From Phyllobacterium zundukense (GTDB taxonomy: Bacteria > Pseudomonadota > Alphaproteobacteria > Rhizobiales > Rhizobiaceae), in the NCBI RefSeq assembly GCF_002764115.1, contig NZ_CP017940.1, positions 124,001-188,000 on the forward strand: DNA of 64,000 nt. The letters are read 5' to 3'. Of the stretch, positions 10,588 through 20,007 are shown piece by piece. Each line of letters begins with the position of its first letter. The stretch's first letter is position 1. The notes under the pieces were generated by a model that saw nothing but the letters and a program-made list of their open reading frames with translations, made no database searches and had not been told where the DNA came from. A program made the translations under genes and the position numbers.

Positions 10588-10905
10588 ATGAAACGCATTT
10601 ACATCGACAGAATTATCGTATCCGGATTCGCGGCGGCATTGTTTGCCGCGAGCGTCGTGGCTGCTGATGCGCAGATTGTTATCTGCGCACCGCATGCCCA
10701 GATTGTCGAATATTTGAAGGATGAGTTCCAGGAACTTCCAGGTGCCTATGGCCTGGTTGGAGACAAGGCAATTCTCGAGCTATTTCTTGCGCCTGAAGGA
10801 GTCACCTGGACTATTGTCCTTACAGATATTTCCGGCAAGAGCTGCATTCTTGCGGCAGGCGATTCCTGGGAACAAAAGCCCGACACCGCAGGTTTGAAAA
10901 CATGA
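10588..10905 (+). CDS. Small secreted protein of unknown function
   Basis: 105 residues, not recognised. A signal peptide is clear: positively charged MKRIYIDR, a hydrophobic core to about residue 25, and a likely cleavage site after ADA (residue 28). The mature 77 residues contain two cysteines (ICAPH and KSCILAAGD) that could form a disulphide, a predicted alpha-beta layout, and no transmembrane segment. AGGAGG lies just upstream of the ATG. It ends exactly where the GntR gene on the other strand ends. Likely periplasmic; no functional link to the hydroxyproline genes can be shown. Confidence 0.7.
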   Translation: MKRIYIDRIIVSGFAAALFAASVVAADAQIVICAPHAQIVEYLKDEFQELPGAYGLVGDKAILELFLAPEGVTWTIVLTDISGKSCILAAGDSWEQKPDTAGLKT

Positions 10906-11559
10906 TCACGGCGCAAGTGTGCGCAGATGATTGATCAGTTTGGAGGCTTCATCCGCCGCCTGTTCGGGTTCCCGCGCTACTATTGCGTTGATCAAGGCCC
11001 TGTGGGCGCCTGCCGATTGCTGCAGGCTGCCAGGTCTCTGCAGGCGGAACCAGAAACGCCGGCTATGGGTTTGCAGGGGCGAAGCGAGACGGGCGGCGAA
11101 AGGGTTTTCCGCCGCCTGTCCGAGCACAGTATCAAAAATCTTGTCGGCCATAAGAAAGCTGCCAACATCGTCGGCCGCCAGGGCTGCGCTCATTGCATCG
11201 GCCGCTTCCTTCAGACGCTTATGGTGCAGCGCCGCGCCGTAATGCGCAGCGTCACGGGCGAGGACCCGTTCCACGCCTTCGCGGGCATCAAGCACCTTAC
11301 TGAAGTCCTGGGGATTGAGCGCCGCAATTGCGATGCCTGAGCGAGGGCGGATTTCCATCAATCCTTCCCAAGCAAGCTTCTGTACTGCCTCGCGCACGGG
11401 CGTGCGACCCATAGCCGTAATGTCTGTCAATGCACGCTCATTGACGATCGCGCCGGGTTCCAGCTTCAGCGTTACGATCATCTCCTCGATCTGGCGATAG
11501 GCAAGTTCTGCCAGGCTTTCGCCCGTCTGGGCAATGGTGTGGACAGCAGTTTGATACAT
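10906..11559 (-). CDS. GntR-family (FCD) regulator of hydroxyproline genes
   Basis: 217 residues: N-terminal winged helix-turn-helix with the GntR signature MGRTPVREAVQKL (about residues 50-62), then a helical FCD ligand-binding domain. It is transcribed divergently from the three hydroxyproline catabolic genes with an 82-base gap that holds a clear palindrome. By context it corresponds to the HypR type of regulator described in Sinorhizobium; inferred to repress the catabolic genes until hydroxyproline or an intermediate is present. The substrate specificity is inferred from neighbours only. Confidence 0.87.
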   Translation of the reverse strand: MYQTAVHTIAQTGESLAELAYRQIEEMIVTLKLEPGAIVNERALTDITAMGRTPVREAVQKLAWEGLMEIRPRSGIAIAALNPQDFSKVLDAREGVERVLARDAAHYGAALHHKRLKEAADAMSAALAADDVGSFLMADKIFDTVLGQAAENPFAARLASPLQTHSRRFWFRLQRPGSLQQSAGAHRALINAIVAREPEQAADEASKLINHLRTLAP

Positions 11560-11606
11560 ACGTCGAATCTTTCAATTTATCACGATTGACAGCAATGAAT
11601 GTTATA

Positions 11607-11625
11607 GATATATTTCTGATATATC
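11607..11625. promoter_or_regulatory. Palindromic operator between GntR regulator and hydroxyproline genes
   Basis: Perfect inverted repeat GATATAT-N5-ATATATC, ending 16 bases before the ATG of the deaminase gene and just upstream of its AAGGAG ribosome site. Such short AT-rich palindromes are typical GntR/FCD operators. Binding here would block transcription of the catabolic genes; it may also control the regulator on the other strand. Binding is inferred. Confidence 0.65.
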
Positions 11626-11641
11626 AAGAAGGAGCAGACAC

Positions 11642-12535
11642 ATGTGGTCAGGTGTATTCCCGGCTGTTACCAGCAAATTCACGCAAGATGATAATCTCGA
11701 TCACGGGGAAATGGAACGTTGCTTCTCTCTCCTCATGGAGGCAGGTTGTGATGGCCTGATCGTCGTTGGCTCTCTCGGAGAAGGTCCGATGCTCAGCCAT
11801 GACGAGAAGATCGAGGTTTTGAAGACGGCGCAAGGCGTGGCCAGAGGCAAGCCGGTGCTCCTGACGATCAATGAGGCAGCAACGCGTGATGGCGCAGCGC
11901 TTGCCAAGCGCGCCGCCAAGGCTGGCGCTGATGGATTGATGCTTGTTCCAAGTCCCATCTATCATACCGATCCGGAAGAGACGGTTACGACATTGAAGGC
12001 TGTTGCCGCTGCAGGTGACCTGCCGGTCATGATCTATTCCAATCGCATTGCCTACCGTGTGGATGTGACCAGCGATATCCTGGCTGAACTGGCGTCAGAT
12101 AATCATTTTGTTGCTATCAAGGAATCCTCGGATGATATCCGCCGCACCACGGATATCGTCAATACTTTTGGTACCCGTTTCGACCTGTTTACGGGCGTCG
12201 ACAATCTGGCATTCGAAGCGCTGACCGCTGGCGCCATCGGCTGGGTAGCGGGCCTCGTTACTGCCTTCCCGAAGGAAACTGTCGCAATTTACAAGCTGGT
12301 TCTCGCTGGCCGTTATGCGGAAGCGCTGGAAATCTATCGCTGGTTCCGCCCGCTGCTCGATCTCGATGTTTCCACCTATCTGGTGCAGAATATCAAGCTG
12401 GCGGAAGTGCATGAAATCGGCACGAATGACCGTGTCCGCCTGCCACGCCAGCCGCTGCGCGGCGAACGTCGTGCCGCTGTGGAGCAGACGGTCAAGGATG
12501 CGATTGCATCCCGTCCGAAGCTGCCGGTCCTCTAA
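11642..12535 (+). CDS. DapA-family lyase, probable pyrroline-4-hydroxy-2-carboxylate deaminase
   Basis: Member of the dihydrodipicolinate synthase/N-acetylneuraminate lyase family, 297 residues, TIM barrel. Seen: GSLGEGPMLS near residue 43 and the Schiff-base lysine at residue 160 in FVAIKESSDD. In the hydroxyproline pathway a family member deaminates 1-pyrroline-4-hydroxy-2-carboxylate to alpha-ketoglutarate semialdehyde. The assignment to that step rests on the adjacent D-amino-acid oxidoreductase and hydroxyproline epimerase genes; on sequence alone it could be another DapA-family aldolase. Start has AAGGAG at good spacing. The last pathway enzyme, ketoglutarate-semialdehyde dehydrogenase, is not in this cluster. 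Confidence 0.82.
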   Translation: MWSGVFPAVTSKFTQDDNLDHGEMERCFSLLMEAGCDGLIVVGSLGEGPMLSHDEKIEVLKTAQGVARGKPVLLTINEAATRDGAALAKRAAKAGADGLMLVPSPIYHTDPEETVTTLKAVAAAGDLPVMIYSNRIAYRVDVTSDILAELASDNHFVAIKESSDDIRRTTDIVNTFGTRFDLFTGVDNLAFEALTAGAIGWVAGLVTAFPKETVAIYKLVLAGRYAEALEIYRWFRPLLDLDVSTYLVQNIKLAEVHEIGTNDRVRLPRQPLRGERRAAVEQTVKDAIASRPKLPVL

Positions 12536-12552
12536 AGCCGATCGGCTGATCG

Positions 12553-13806
12553 ATGGACGCGCAGGCGGGTAAGCAGGATATAGTCATCATCGGTGCCGGT
12601 ATTGTCGGCATCGCCATTGCCGCCTGCTTGTCTGAGGCGGGACGCCGGGTTCTTGTTGTTGACCGGCAGGGTATTTGTGAAGGAACGAGCTCCGGCAATG
12701 CAGGAGCCTTGGCTTTTTCCGATATTCTCCCTATGGCCTCCAAGGGCGTCATTGCCAAAGTCCCCGGCTGGCTCATGGATCCCCTGGGTCCGTTTAGCAT
12801 CCGGCCGTCCTATCTGCCAAGACTCACGCCATGGCTTTATCGGTTCTGGCGTGCCAGTCGCACCGCTGTGCTGGAGCAAACCACGCAAGCGCAAGGCGCG
12901 ATGATGCGGCTTGCCGAACCGGAAATGCTTGGATTGATGCAGCGGGCAGGTATTCGCCACATGGTGCGCGAAGATGGGTCGCTTGAGCTCTATGAAAGCG
13001 AAGAGGAACTGAATGCCGCCTTGCCGGGCTGGGACGCTCGCAAGAGGGCTGGTGTCGCCTTCGAGCATCTGCGCGGCGAGGAACTTGCCGACAACCAGCC
13101 AGGGCTCGCATCGCGTTTTATAGCGGGCACCTTTGTACCTGGCTGGAAGACGGTCAGCGACCCCCAGCATGTTGGCAAGGGTCTGTGGAGCTACGCGACA
13201 AGCCTGGGGGCTATGTTTCTGCAAGCCGAGGTCGCGTCTGTTGCGACAAGTGAAGCTGGTGCTGCAATTCTCCTGAGCGATGGCCGAAAGATCGATGCTG
13301 CAAAGCTGATTGTCGCTGCTGGGGCATGGTCGCATCGGCTGGTAAAGACCCTCGGCGATGCAATTCCCCTCGAAACCGAGCGCGGCTATAACACGACCTT
13401 GCCTGTTGGGGCGTTTGATCTCAAGCGCCAATTGATTTTCTCAGGTCACGGCTTCGTCGTCACCCCTTTGGAAACGGGCATTCGCATCGGCGGAGCTGTC
13501 GAGCTTGGCGGACTCAATTTGCCGCCGAACTACAAGCGTTCCGACGCCATGCTGACGAAAGCAAAAACATTCATGCCCGGCCTTAAGGCGACCGGCGGAC
13601 GGCAATGGATGGGATATCGTCCGTCTTTGCCTGACACCTTGCCGGTTATCGGCTATTCAAAAGCAAGCAAAAATGTTCTCTATGCTTTCGGTCATGGCCA
13701 TCTCGGGCTGACTCAGTCGGCAGCGACAGGCCGTTTGATCACCGATCTGATTGTCGGAAAGGAACCGCCGATCCCGATTGATCCATTTTATCCGCAAAGG
13801 TTCTGA
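12553..13806 (+). CDS. FAD-dependent oxidoreductase, probable D-hydroxyproline dehydrogenase
   Basis: 417-residue D-amino-acid-oxidase-fold protein. The FAD-binding Rossmann motif VIIGAGIVGIAIA is at residues 11-23, then VVDRQGICEGTSSGNAGA; near the C-terminus GHGHLGLTQSAATGRL closes the FAD site. Expected reaction: cis-4-hydroxy-D-proline, made by the epimerase, is oxidised to pyrroline-4-hydroxy-2-carboxylate, with electrons passed to the membrane chain. It lies 17 bases after the deaminase and 8 bases before the epimerase, so they are one operon. DadA-like D-amino-acid dehydrogenase activity on other substrates cannot be ruled out. Confidence 0.85.
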   Translation: MDAQAGKQDIVIIGAGIVGIAIAACLSEAGRRVLVVDRQGICEGTSSGNAGALAFSDILPMASKGVIAKVPGWLMDPLGPFSIRPSYLPRLTPWLYRFWRASRTAVLEQTTQAQGAMMRLAEPEMLGLMQRAGIRHMVREDGSLELYESEEELNAALPGWDARKRAGVAFEHLRGEELADNQPGLASRFIAGTFVPGWKTVSDPQHVGKGLWSYATSLGAMFLQAEVASVATSEAGAAILLSDGRKIDAAKLIVAAGAWSHRLVKTLGDAIPLETERGYNTTLPVGAFDLKRQLIFSGHGFVVTPLETGIRIGGAVELGGLNLPPNYKRSDAMLTKAKTFMPGLKATGGRQWMGYRPSLPDTLPVIGYSKASKNVLYAFGHGHLGLTQSAATGRLITDLIVGKEPPIPIDPFYPQRF

Positions 13807-13814
13807 GGAGCACC

Positions 13815-14816
13815 ATGGCGCGCCATTCTTTCTTCTGTGTCGACGGTCATACCTGTGGCAATCCGGTACGCCTGGTTGCGGGGGGAGGGCCAAATCTTTC
13901 CGGCGCGACCATGATGGAAAAGCGCGCGCATTTCTTAGGCGAATTCGACTGGATTCGCACAGGCCTGATGTTCGAGCCGCGGGGCCACGATATGATGTCG
14001 GGATCAATTCTCTACCCGCCGACGCGTGACGATTGCGATGTCGCAGTGCTCTTCATAGAGACTTCCGGCTGTCTTCCCATGTGTGGGCATGGGACGATTG
14101 GGACCGTCACCATGGCGATAGAACACGGGCTGATTACCCCGAAGACACCAGGGGTTCTCAAGTTGGACACGCCCGCAGGGCTCGTTGTTGCAGAATATAC
14201 GCAGGAGGGGCAATACGTTACCAGCGTCCGCATCACCAATGTCCCGGCCTTTCTCTATGCCGAAGGACTCGAAGTGGAATGTCCGGATCTCGGAACACTG
14301 GTTGTCGATGTTGCCTATGGCGGAAATTTCTATGCGATCGTCGACCGCCAAAAGAATTTCTCTGATCTCGCTGACTATCGCGCGCTCGATCTTATTGGCT
14401 GGAGCCCTGTATTGCGCGAACGCCTGAACGAGCGCTATTCATTCCAGCATCCGGAAAAGCCGGACATCAATGTGCTTAGCCACATCCTGTGGACGGGCGC
14501 GCCCACCCAAGCGGAAGCGCACGCACGCAATGCCGTATTTTACGGTGAAAAGGCTATCGATCGCTCGCCCTGTGGCACGGGAACATCCGCCCGCATGGCG
14601 CAGCTGGCGGCCAAGGGGAAACTCAAGCCGGGCGATGATTTCGTACACGAATCAATCATCGGATCCCTGTTTCATGGAAGGGTCGAGAGAACAGTCAATG
14701 TTGCGGAAAGGCCGGCCATTATTCCATCCATATCCGGCTGGGCACGCATGACAGGATACAATACGATTTTCATCGATGACCGAGATCCCTTCGCTCATGG
14801 GTTCGTGGTTAAGTGA
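13815..14816 (+). CDS. 4-hydroxyproline 2-epimerase (proline racemase family)
   Basis: Interconverts trans-4-hydroxy-L-proline and cis-4-hydroxy-D-proline by a two-base mechanism. 333 residues with both catalytic cysteines in their family motifs: MCGHGTIG (Cys90) and DRSPCGTGTSA (Cys253). The neighbouring D-amino-acid oxidoreductase and DapA-like deaminase point to hydroxyproline rather than proline. The closest named relative I know is Brucella PrpA, described as a B-cell mitogen and hydroxyproline epimerase; whether this protein has that second activity is unknown. Last gene of the cluster; ribosome site GAGGAG. Confidence 0.92.
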   Translation: MARHSFFCVDGHTCGNPVRLVAGGGPNLSGATMMEKRAHFLGEFDWIRTGLMFEPRGHDMMSGSILYPPTRDDCDVAVLFIETSGCLPMCGHGTIGTVTMAIEHGLITPKTPGVLKLDTPAGLVVAEYTQEGQYVTSVRITNVPAFLYAEGLEVECPDLGTLVVDVAYGGNFYAIVDRQKNFSDLADYRALDLIGWSPVLRERLNERYSFQHPEKPDINVLSHILWTGAPTQAEAHARNAVFYGEKAIDRSPCGTGTSARMAQLAAKGKLKPGDDFVHESIIGSLFHGRVERTVNVAERPAIIPSISGWARMTGYNTIFIDDRDPFAHGFVVK

Positions 14817-15084
14817 GCCGTTGGGGACAGCCGGTGAAATAAGGCGCGCATAGGCAATTCGTCTAATAGGATCGAAAAGGCCGGAATTTCCGTTGCATTA
14901 CATGCAAAATTTGGTGAAAATTTCCAGCAAATCTATGCGAGCAAATGTAACGTTATTGTGTGCGCCAAAAAAGCAGTTGCTTTCTTTAACGCAGACGCTA
15001 GGTGTAAAGATATTGGGGCAAACGGGAACCGGATAAAAAAACCGGATAATAAACTTCCCAATAAAAATGAGGGGTATCGTTGCG

Positions 15085-15993
15085 ATGGAGTACTTCATCC
15101 AGCAATCGATCAATGGGCTGACACTTGGTTCAATTTACGGCCTGATCGCAATTGGCTATACGATGGTCTACGGGATCATCGGCATGATCAACTTCGCCCA
15201 TGGCGATGTTTTCATGCTTGGCGCCTTCATGGCGATGATTGTTTTTCTTGCTTTGACTACTTTCATTGGCGGTGTGCCGGTCGTTCTGGCGCTGCTGTTG
15301 ATGATGATCGTAGCCATGCTCCTGACGGGGCTGTGGAGCTGGACCATCGAGCGTCTGGCCTACCGGCCTCTGCGTGGTTCATTCCGACTTGCGCCGTTGA
15401 TCACAGCGATCGGCATGTCGATTGCGCTGTCCAATTTCGTGCAGGTCACGCAGGGTCCTCGCAACAAGCCAATCCCACCGCTGGTCAATGGCGGCATAAC
15501 GGTTTACGGCACGAACATCACCATTGCCTACAAGCAGATGGTTATCATCATTGTCACGGCGATCCTGCTTGCTGCATTCTGGTATCTCGTCAACAAGACG
15601 TCGCTCGGAAGAGCGCAGCGCTCCTGTGAGCAAGACCGCAAGATGGCGGCGCTGCTCGGAGTGGACGTCGACAAGACGATTTCCATGACCTTTGTCATGG
15701 GTGCGATGCTTGCTGCTGTCGCTGGCACGCTCTACCTCATGTTCTATGGTGTGATTTCCTTTACCGACGGTTTTGTACCCGGCGTCAAGGCATTCACGGC
15801 GGCCGTTCTCGGCGGTATCGGATCGTTACCTGGCGCAGTGGTTGGTGGTTTGCTGATCGGCCTAATCGAGGCGTTGTGGTCCGCATACTTTTCCATCGAC
15901 TACAAGGACGTTGCGGCATTCTCGATCCTGGCGATCGTGCTGATTTTCCTGCCGTCCGGTATACTTGGTCGGCCCGAAGTCGAAAAGGTTTAA
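15085..15993 (+). CDS. livH: Branched-chain amino acid ABC transporter permease LivH
   Basis: Inner-membrane permease of the Leu/Ile/Val importer. ATG at 15085, preceded by GAGGGG, gives 302 residues; an in-frame ATG at 15067 is less well placed. About eight hydrophobic segments are visible, with the family motifs [18 protein letters not shown] near the N-terminus, GMINFAHGD and, in the cytoplasmic loop, the [18 protein letters not shown] coupling region. It starts the seven-gene liv cluster after a 268-base leader and forms a heterodimer with LivM. Confidence 0.94.
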   Translation: MEYFIQQSINGLTLGSIYGLIAIGYTMVYGIIGMINFAHGDVFMLGAFMAMIVFLALTTFIGGVPVVLALLLMMIVAMLLTGLWSWTIERLAYRPLRGSFRLAPLITAIGMSIALSNFVQVTQGPRNKPIPPLVNGGITVYGTNITIAYKQMVIIIVTAILLAAFWYLVNKTSLGRAQRSCEQDRKMAALLGVDVDKTISMTFVMGAMLAAVAGTLYLMFYGVISFTDGFVPGVKAFTAAVLGGIGSLPGAVVGGLLIGLIEALWSAYFSIDYKDVAAFSILAIVLIFLPSGILGRPEVEKV

Positions 15994-15997
15994 GCAC

Positions 15998-17395
15998 ATG
16001 GCCGATATCCAATCAACAGAACGGGATTCCGTCTTTGCGAAAGCGTTGAAGGAAGGGCTTATTGCCGGTGCGCTTGCTTTCGGGTTGTTCTCCCTGGTGG
16101 TCGGTTTCCGCACCGAACAGAACATCCGTAATGAGCTTATTCTCACTCAGCGTTGGGGTCTGCTGACGATCTTCGTACTCGTGGCAGCAATCGCTCGTTT
16201 CACCATCACCTATACAGCGCCCTGGAGAGAAGAGCGGAAAAAGACCCGGCGTGTGGTTGCCGAGGCGAAAGAGCCGTCGGCTTTCCGAAAAAGCTTTCCG
16301 AAAATCGGTCTTGGACTGCTCTTTGTTTACCCGTTTCTGGTAATCCTGATCCTCAGCGTCTCCAGTGGCTCAATCATGGGTGGCCTTCAGGGTTCGCTCA
16401 AATATGTCGACAATTTCGGTATCCAGATTCTGATCTATGTGATGCTTGCCTGGGGTTTGAATATTGTCGTTGGCCTTGCTGGGCTGCTCGACCTCGGTTA
16501 TGTCGCCTTCTATGCAGTCGGCGCCTATTCATACGCCCTGCTCTCAACTCATTTCGGTTTTTCGTTCTGGCTGTTGTTGCCGATGGCGGGTATTTTTGCC
16601 GCGACGTGGGGCGTTATTCTTGGGTTTCCTGTCCTGCGTTTGCGCGGTGACTATCTTGCTATCGTCACGCTGGCATTCGGTGAAATCATCCGCTTGATCC
16701 TGATCAACTGGACCGTTGTCACCAAGGGAACCTTTGGTATCTCTGGCATCGCCAAGGCAACGCTGTTCGGCATTCCGTTCACGCCTGGCCCGACCGGTTT
16801 CGCCGCGCTGCTTGGACTGCCGAATTCCGGCGTCTATTACAAGATCTTCCTCTACTATCTCATTCTTCTTCTGGCATTGCTTACCGCATGGGTCACAATC
16901 CGTCTGCGCCGCATGCCGATTGGCCGCGCCTGGGAAGCTTTGCGCGAGGATGAGATCGCCTGCCGCTCGCTTGGCATCAACACGACGACGACAAAGCTGA
17001 CGGCCTTTGCCACGGGCGCCATGTTCGGTGGATTTGCCGGTTCGTTCTTTGCAGCTCGCCAGGGGTTCGTCAGTCCCGAATCCTTTGTCTTCCTTGAATC
17101 TGCAATCATTCTCGCAATGGTGGTTTTGGGTGGCATGGGATCACTGGTCGGTATCGCCATCGCCGCTGCCGTCATGATCGGCGGTACAGAACTCTTGCGC
17201 GAACTGGAATTCCTCAAGCGCGTGTTTGGCAATGATTTCACGCCAGAACTCTACCGCATGCTATTATTTGGCCTCGCCATGATCGTCGTCATGGTGTGGA
17301 AGCCACGAGGTTTTGTTGGCAGCCGGGAGCCAAGCGCCTTCCTGCACAAACGCAAGACGGTGTCAGGTGAGTTTACGAAAGAAGGGCACGGCTGA
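15998..17395 (+). CDS. livM: Branched-chain amino acid ABC transporter permease LivM
   Basis: Second permease subunit. ATG at 15998, 4 bases after the livH stop, gives 465 residues. The first 110 or so residues form a charged N-terminal extension with two hydrophobic segments, longer than in compact LivM proteins, as often seen in rhizobia; the core from about residue 125 has the motifs [19 protein letters not shown] and [19 protein letters not shown] (ATPase-coupling loop). The stop codon overlaps the ATG of livG by one base, implying translational coupling. Confidence 0.94.
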   Translation: MADIQSTERDSVFAKALKEGLIAGALAFGLFSLVVGFRTEQNIRNELILTQRWGLLTIFVLVAAIARFTITYTAPWREERKKTRRVVAEAKEPSAFRKSFPKIGLGLLFVYPFLVILILSVSSGSIMGGLQGSLKYVDNFGIQILIYVMLAWGLNIVVGLAGLLDLGYVAFYAVGAYSYALLSTHFGFSFWLLLPMAGIFAATWGVILGFPVLRLRGDYLAIVTLAFGEIIRLILINWTVVTKGTFGISGIAKATLFGIPFTPGPTGFAALLGLPNSGVYYKIFLYYLILLLALLTAWVTIRLRRMPIGRAWEALREDEIACRSLGINTTTTKLTAFATGAMFGGFAGSFFAARQGFVSPESFVFLESAIILAMVVLGGMGSLVGIAIAAAVMIGGTELLRELEFLKRVFGNDFTPELYRMLLFGLAMIVVMVWKPRGFVGSREPSAFLHKRKTVSGEFTKEGHG

Positions 17396-18744
17396 TGGTT
17401 TCGGAAGTGCAAAAGAATACGAGCGCAATATTGCGCGTTGAACGCCTCTCCATGAAATTCGGTGGTCTTATCGCCATCAACGATTTGAACTTCGAAGCAA
17501 AGCGTGGTGCGATTACCGCCCTTATCGGTCCTAACGGTGCCGGCAAGACGACGGTTTTCAACTGTATCACCGGCTTCTATAAGCCGACCGAAGGCATGCT
17601 GACTTTGACGCGTCAGAATGGTGAGGAATATCTCCTGGAACGGATGGCTGATTTCGTCATCACAAAGAAGGCGAAGGTTGCGCGCACGTTCCAGAATATT
17701 CGCCTTTTCTCGGGTCTTACCGTGCTGGAAAACCTGCTAGTCGCCCAGCATAATCCGCTGATGTTGGCCTCTGGATTTACCGTCCTCGGACTGCTTGGTT
17801 TCCCTACCTATAAGAAGGCGGCTGTCGACTCTATCGAGAAAGCTCGCTTTTGGCTGGAGAAGATCAATTTGATCGATCGTGCCGATGATCCGGCTGGGGA
17901 TCTCCCTTATGGTGCCCAGCGCCGGCTCGAGATTGCCCGCGCGATGTGCACGGGCCCTGAGCTACTCTGCCTCGACGAACCGGCCGCAGGTCTGAATGCG
18001 CGTGAGTCAGCCGAGCTGAACAAGCTTCTGCTCGATATCCGCGCCGAAACCGGTACGTCGATCCTTCTTATCGAACACGATATGTCGGTGGTGATGGAAA
18101 TTTCCGACCATGTCGTCGTTCTCGAATATGGCACGAAGATTTCCGACGGCACACCTGACACAGTAAAGAACGATCCGAAGGTCATCGCCGCCTATCTGGG
18201 TGTCGAAGACGAGGAAGTCGTCGAGATGATCGAACAGGCTGAAGCGGCCGGCGTGGATGACATCACCGCTGCGGTGGATTTGCTGTCGACCGAGGCGCTG
18301 CACGAAATCGTGGAAACCCACCCCGACGCAAAGCCAGTGGAACTCATCTCTTCGGCCGCTCTTGTCACTGCAAAGCCTGCAAGAGCGAAACCGTCAGCTG
18401 GCAAGCTTGCCGCAAAGAAGGCGCCACCAAAGGCATCGGCGGTGACGGCTGGGATCAAAGCCGGGTCAACGTCGAACGCCCTTGCGGAACCGCGCGGCGG
18501 CAAGGCTGATCGGTTGATCCTGATCAAAGGTATCGGCCCGGTCAATGAGCGCAAGCTCAATGAGCATGGCATTTTCCACTTCGATCAGATTGCTGCGTGG
18601 AAGAAAGCCGATGTGATTGCAGCGGAAGTCTATCTGGCTTTTGACGGACGGATCGCCCGCGAAGACTGGATCGGCCAGGCGAAGAAACTGGCGAAAGAAA
18701 GCCAGGAGAAACCGGCGCCCAAAAAGACCGGAGGGCCTAAGTAA
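17395..18744 (+). CDS. livG: LivG ATPase with C-terminal helix-hairpin-helix extension
   Basis: ATPase subunit of the importer, but 449 residues long where LivG is usually about 250-300. Residues 1 to about 265 form a normal LivG: Walker A GPNGAGKTT, the long LivG-specific insertion, LDEPAAGLN, and IEHDMSVVMEISDH. After that comes an acidic segment, an A/K/P-rich linker (about 320-370), and from residue 372 a compact domain with LILIKGIGPVNERKL and FHFDQIAAW motifs ending near 436, which looks like the helix-hairpin-helix domain found at the C-terminus of rhizobial NuoE. Its role in a transporter is unknown. Start and stop overlap livM and livF by one base each. Confidence 0.93.
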   Translation: MVSEVQKNTSAILRVERLSMKFGGLIAINDLNFEAKRGAITALIGPNGAGKTTVFNCITGFYKPTEGMLTLTRQNGEEYLLERMADFVITKKAKVARTFQNIRLFSGLTVLENLLVAQHNPLMLASGFTVLGLLGFPTYKKAAVDSIEKARFWLEKINLIDRADDPAGDLPYGAQRRLEIARAMCTGPELLCLDEPAAGLNARESAELNKLLLDIRAETGTSILLIEHDMSVVMEISDHVVVLEYGTKISDGTPDTVKNDPKVIAAYLGVEDEEVVEMIEQAEAAGVDDITAAVDLLSTEALHEIVETHPDAKPVELISSAALVTAKPARAKPSAGKLAAKKAPPKASAVTAGIKAGSTSNALAEPRGGKADRLILIKGIGPVNERKLNEHGIFHFDQIAAWKKADVIAAEVYLAFDGRIAREDWIGQAKKLAKESQEKPAPKKTGGPK

Positions 18745-19475
18745 TGTCGCAACCACAAGCCCTTCTCAGCATTGAGAACGTCGAAACCTATTATGGCAAT
18801 ATCCGCGCGCTGAGCGGCGTGACGGTGCATGCCAATCCCGGTGAGATTGTCACGCTGATCGGTGCCAATGGCGCCGGCAAATCAACGCTGATGATGACGA
18901 TCTTCGGCATGCCGCGCGCGCGCACGGGCCGCATTATCTTCGACGGCAAAGACATCACCAAATTGCCGACGCATGAAATCGCGCGTCTGCGCATCGCCCA
19001 ATCGCCGGAAGGCCGCCGAATTTTCCCCCGCATGACTGTGCAGGAAAATCTGCAGATGGGGGCAAGTCTCGATAATCTTCAATTTTTCGATGAAGATTCG
19101 CGCATGGTGTTCGACCTCTTCCCGCGCTTGAAAGAGCGTATTAATCAGCGCGGCGGAACGCTTTCTGGCGGTGAACAACAGATGCTCGCCATTGGCCGCG
19201 CGCTGATGGCGCGACCACGACTGCTGCTGCTCGATGAGCCATCGCTGGGTCTCGCGCCGTTGATCATCAAGCATATTTTCGAAGCCATCAAGGCGCTGAA
19301 CAAGAATACCGGGCTGACCGTATTCCTTGTCGAACAGAACGCTTTCGGCGCGTTGAAGCTTGCCGACCGTGGTTATGTGATGGTCAACGGGATTGTGAAA
19401 ATGAGTGGATCGAGCGCAGACCTTCTCGCCAATCCGGAAGTGCGCGCAGCCTATCTTGAGGGCGGTCGACACTAA
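18744..19475 (+). CDS. livF: Branched-chain amino acid ABC transporter ATPase LivF
   Basis: Second ATPase subunit, 243 residues. Walker A GANGAGKSTL, the LivF motif ESPEGRRIFP in the form QSPEGRRIFPRMTVQENL, signature LSGGEQQMLAIGRALM and Walker B LLLDEPSLGLAP are all intact. The ATG overlaps the livG stop by one base. With LivG it forms the cytoplasmic engine under LivH and LivM. Normal length, no extension, in contrast to LivG. Confidence 0.95.
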   Translation: MSQPQALLSIENVETYYGNIRALSGVTVHANPGEIVTLIGANGAGKSTLMMTIFGMPRARTGRIIFDGKDITKLPTHEIARLRIAQSPEGRRIFPRMTVQENLQMGASLDNLQFFDEDSRMVFDLFPRLKERINQRGGTLSGGEQQMLAIGRALMARPRLLLLDEPSLGLAPLIIKHIFEAIKALNKNTGLTVFLVEQNAFGALKLADRGYVMVNGIVKMSGSSADLLANPEVRAAYLEGGRH

Positions 19476-19527
19476 CCAGAGCAAGGTGCCATTTTCCATC
19501 CGGAAATGCGCCAAGGAGAACATTGCC

Positions 19528-19881
19528 ATGCAAGGCATACTGTACGAAGAACCTTCGATCTGGCTATTTCTGCTGGTCACCTGCATCATGGGCGGCTGGG
19601 CCGCATGGATGACCGGGCGAGCGTGCGCCAGAACGTGGCGGCCCACCGCGATCCTTGTATTCTACATGCTGCTGCTCGGCATCGCCGTCCGCTTTATCCA
19701 CTTCGCGCTGTTTGGCGGCACGATGCTGACGCTTCACTACTATGTCGTCGATACGATCGTGCTGATTATCATCGGTACTCTTGGCTATCGCTACACCCGT
19801 ACCAAGCAAATGGTGCGGCAATATCATTGGCTCTATGAAAAAGTTTCCCCTTTCTCCTGGAAGGAAAGAACGAGAGCTTAA
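19528..19881 (+). CDS. Small inner-membrane protein of the liv operon (DUF6867-like)
   Basis: 117 residues; ATG at 19528 is chosen because AAGGAG lies just upstream, although the frame is open from 19405. Three hydrophobic segments are visible, at about residues 10-28, 40-62 and 68-86, followed by a basic tail. I recall small proteins of this kind (annotated DUF6867) beside liv genes in Rhizobiales. It sits between livF and the binding proteins, so an accessory role in branched-chain amino acid transport is possible, but no function is known to me. Confidence 0.72.
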   Translation: MQGILYEEPSIWLFLLVTCIMGGWAAWMTGRACARTWRPTAILVFYMLLLGIAVRFIHFALFGGTMLTLHYYVVDTIVLIIIGTLGYRYTRTKQMVRQYHWLYEKVSPFSWKERTRA

Positions 19882-20007
19882 TCAATCTCGCTGATGCGAA
19901 ATGAATCAGCGTGACAACCGCCGGGAAATCGGCAAATGTGCTCTTCAAGCGATGAAAAGGGTCATCGCGAGGGGTTTGGTAAGTACCTAGAAAATGGGAG
20001 TTTTCAA

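Noticed and set aside
12532..13431. 299-codon minus-strand frame
   Set aside because: Antisense to the FAD oxidoreductase gene; that gene has clear motifs in the plus frame.
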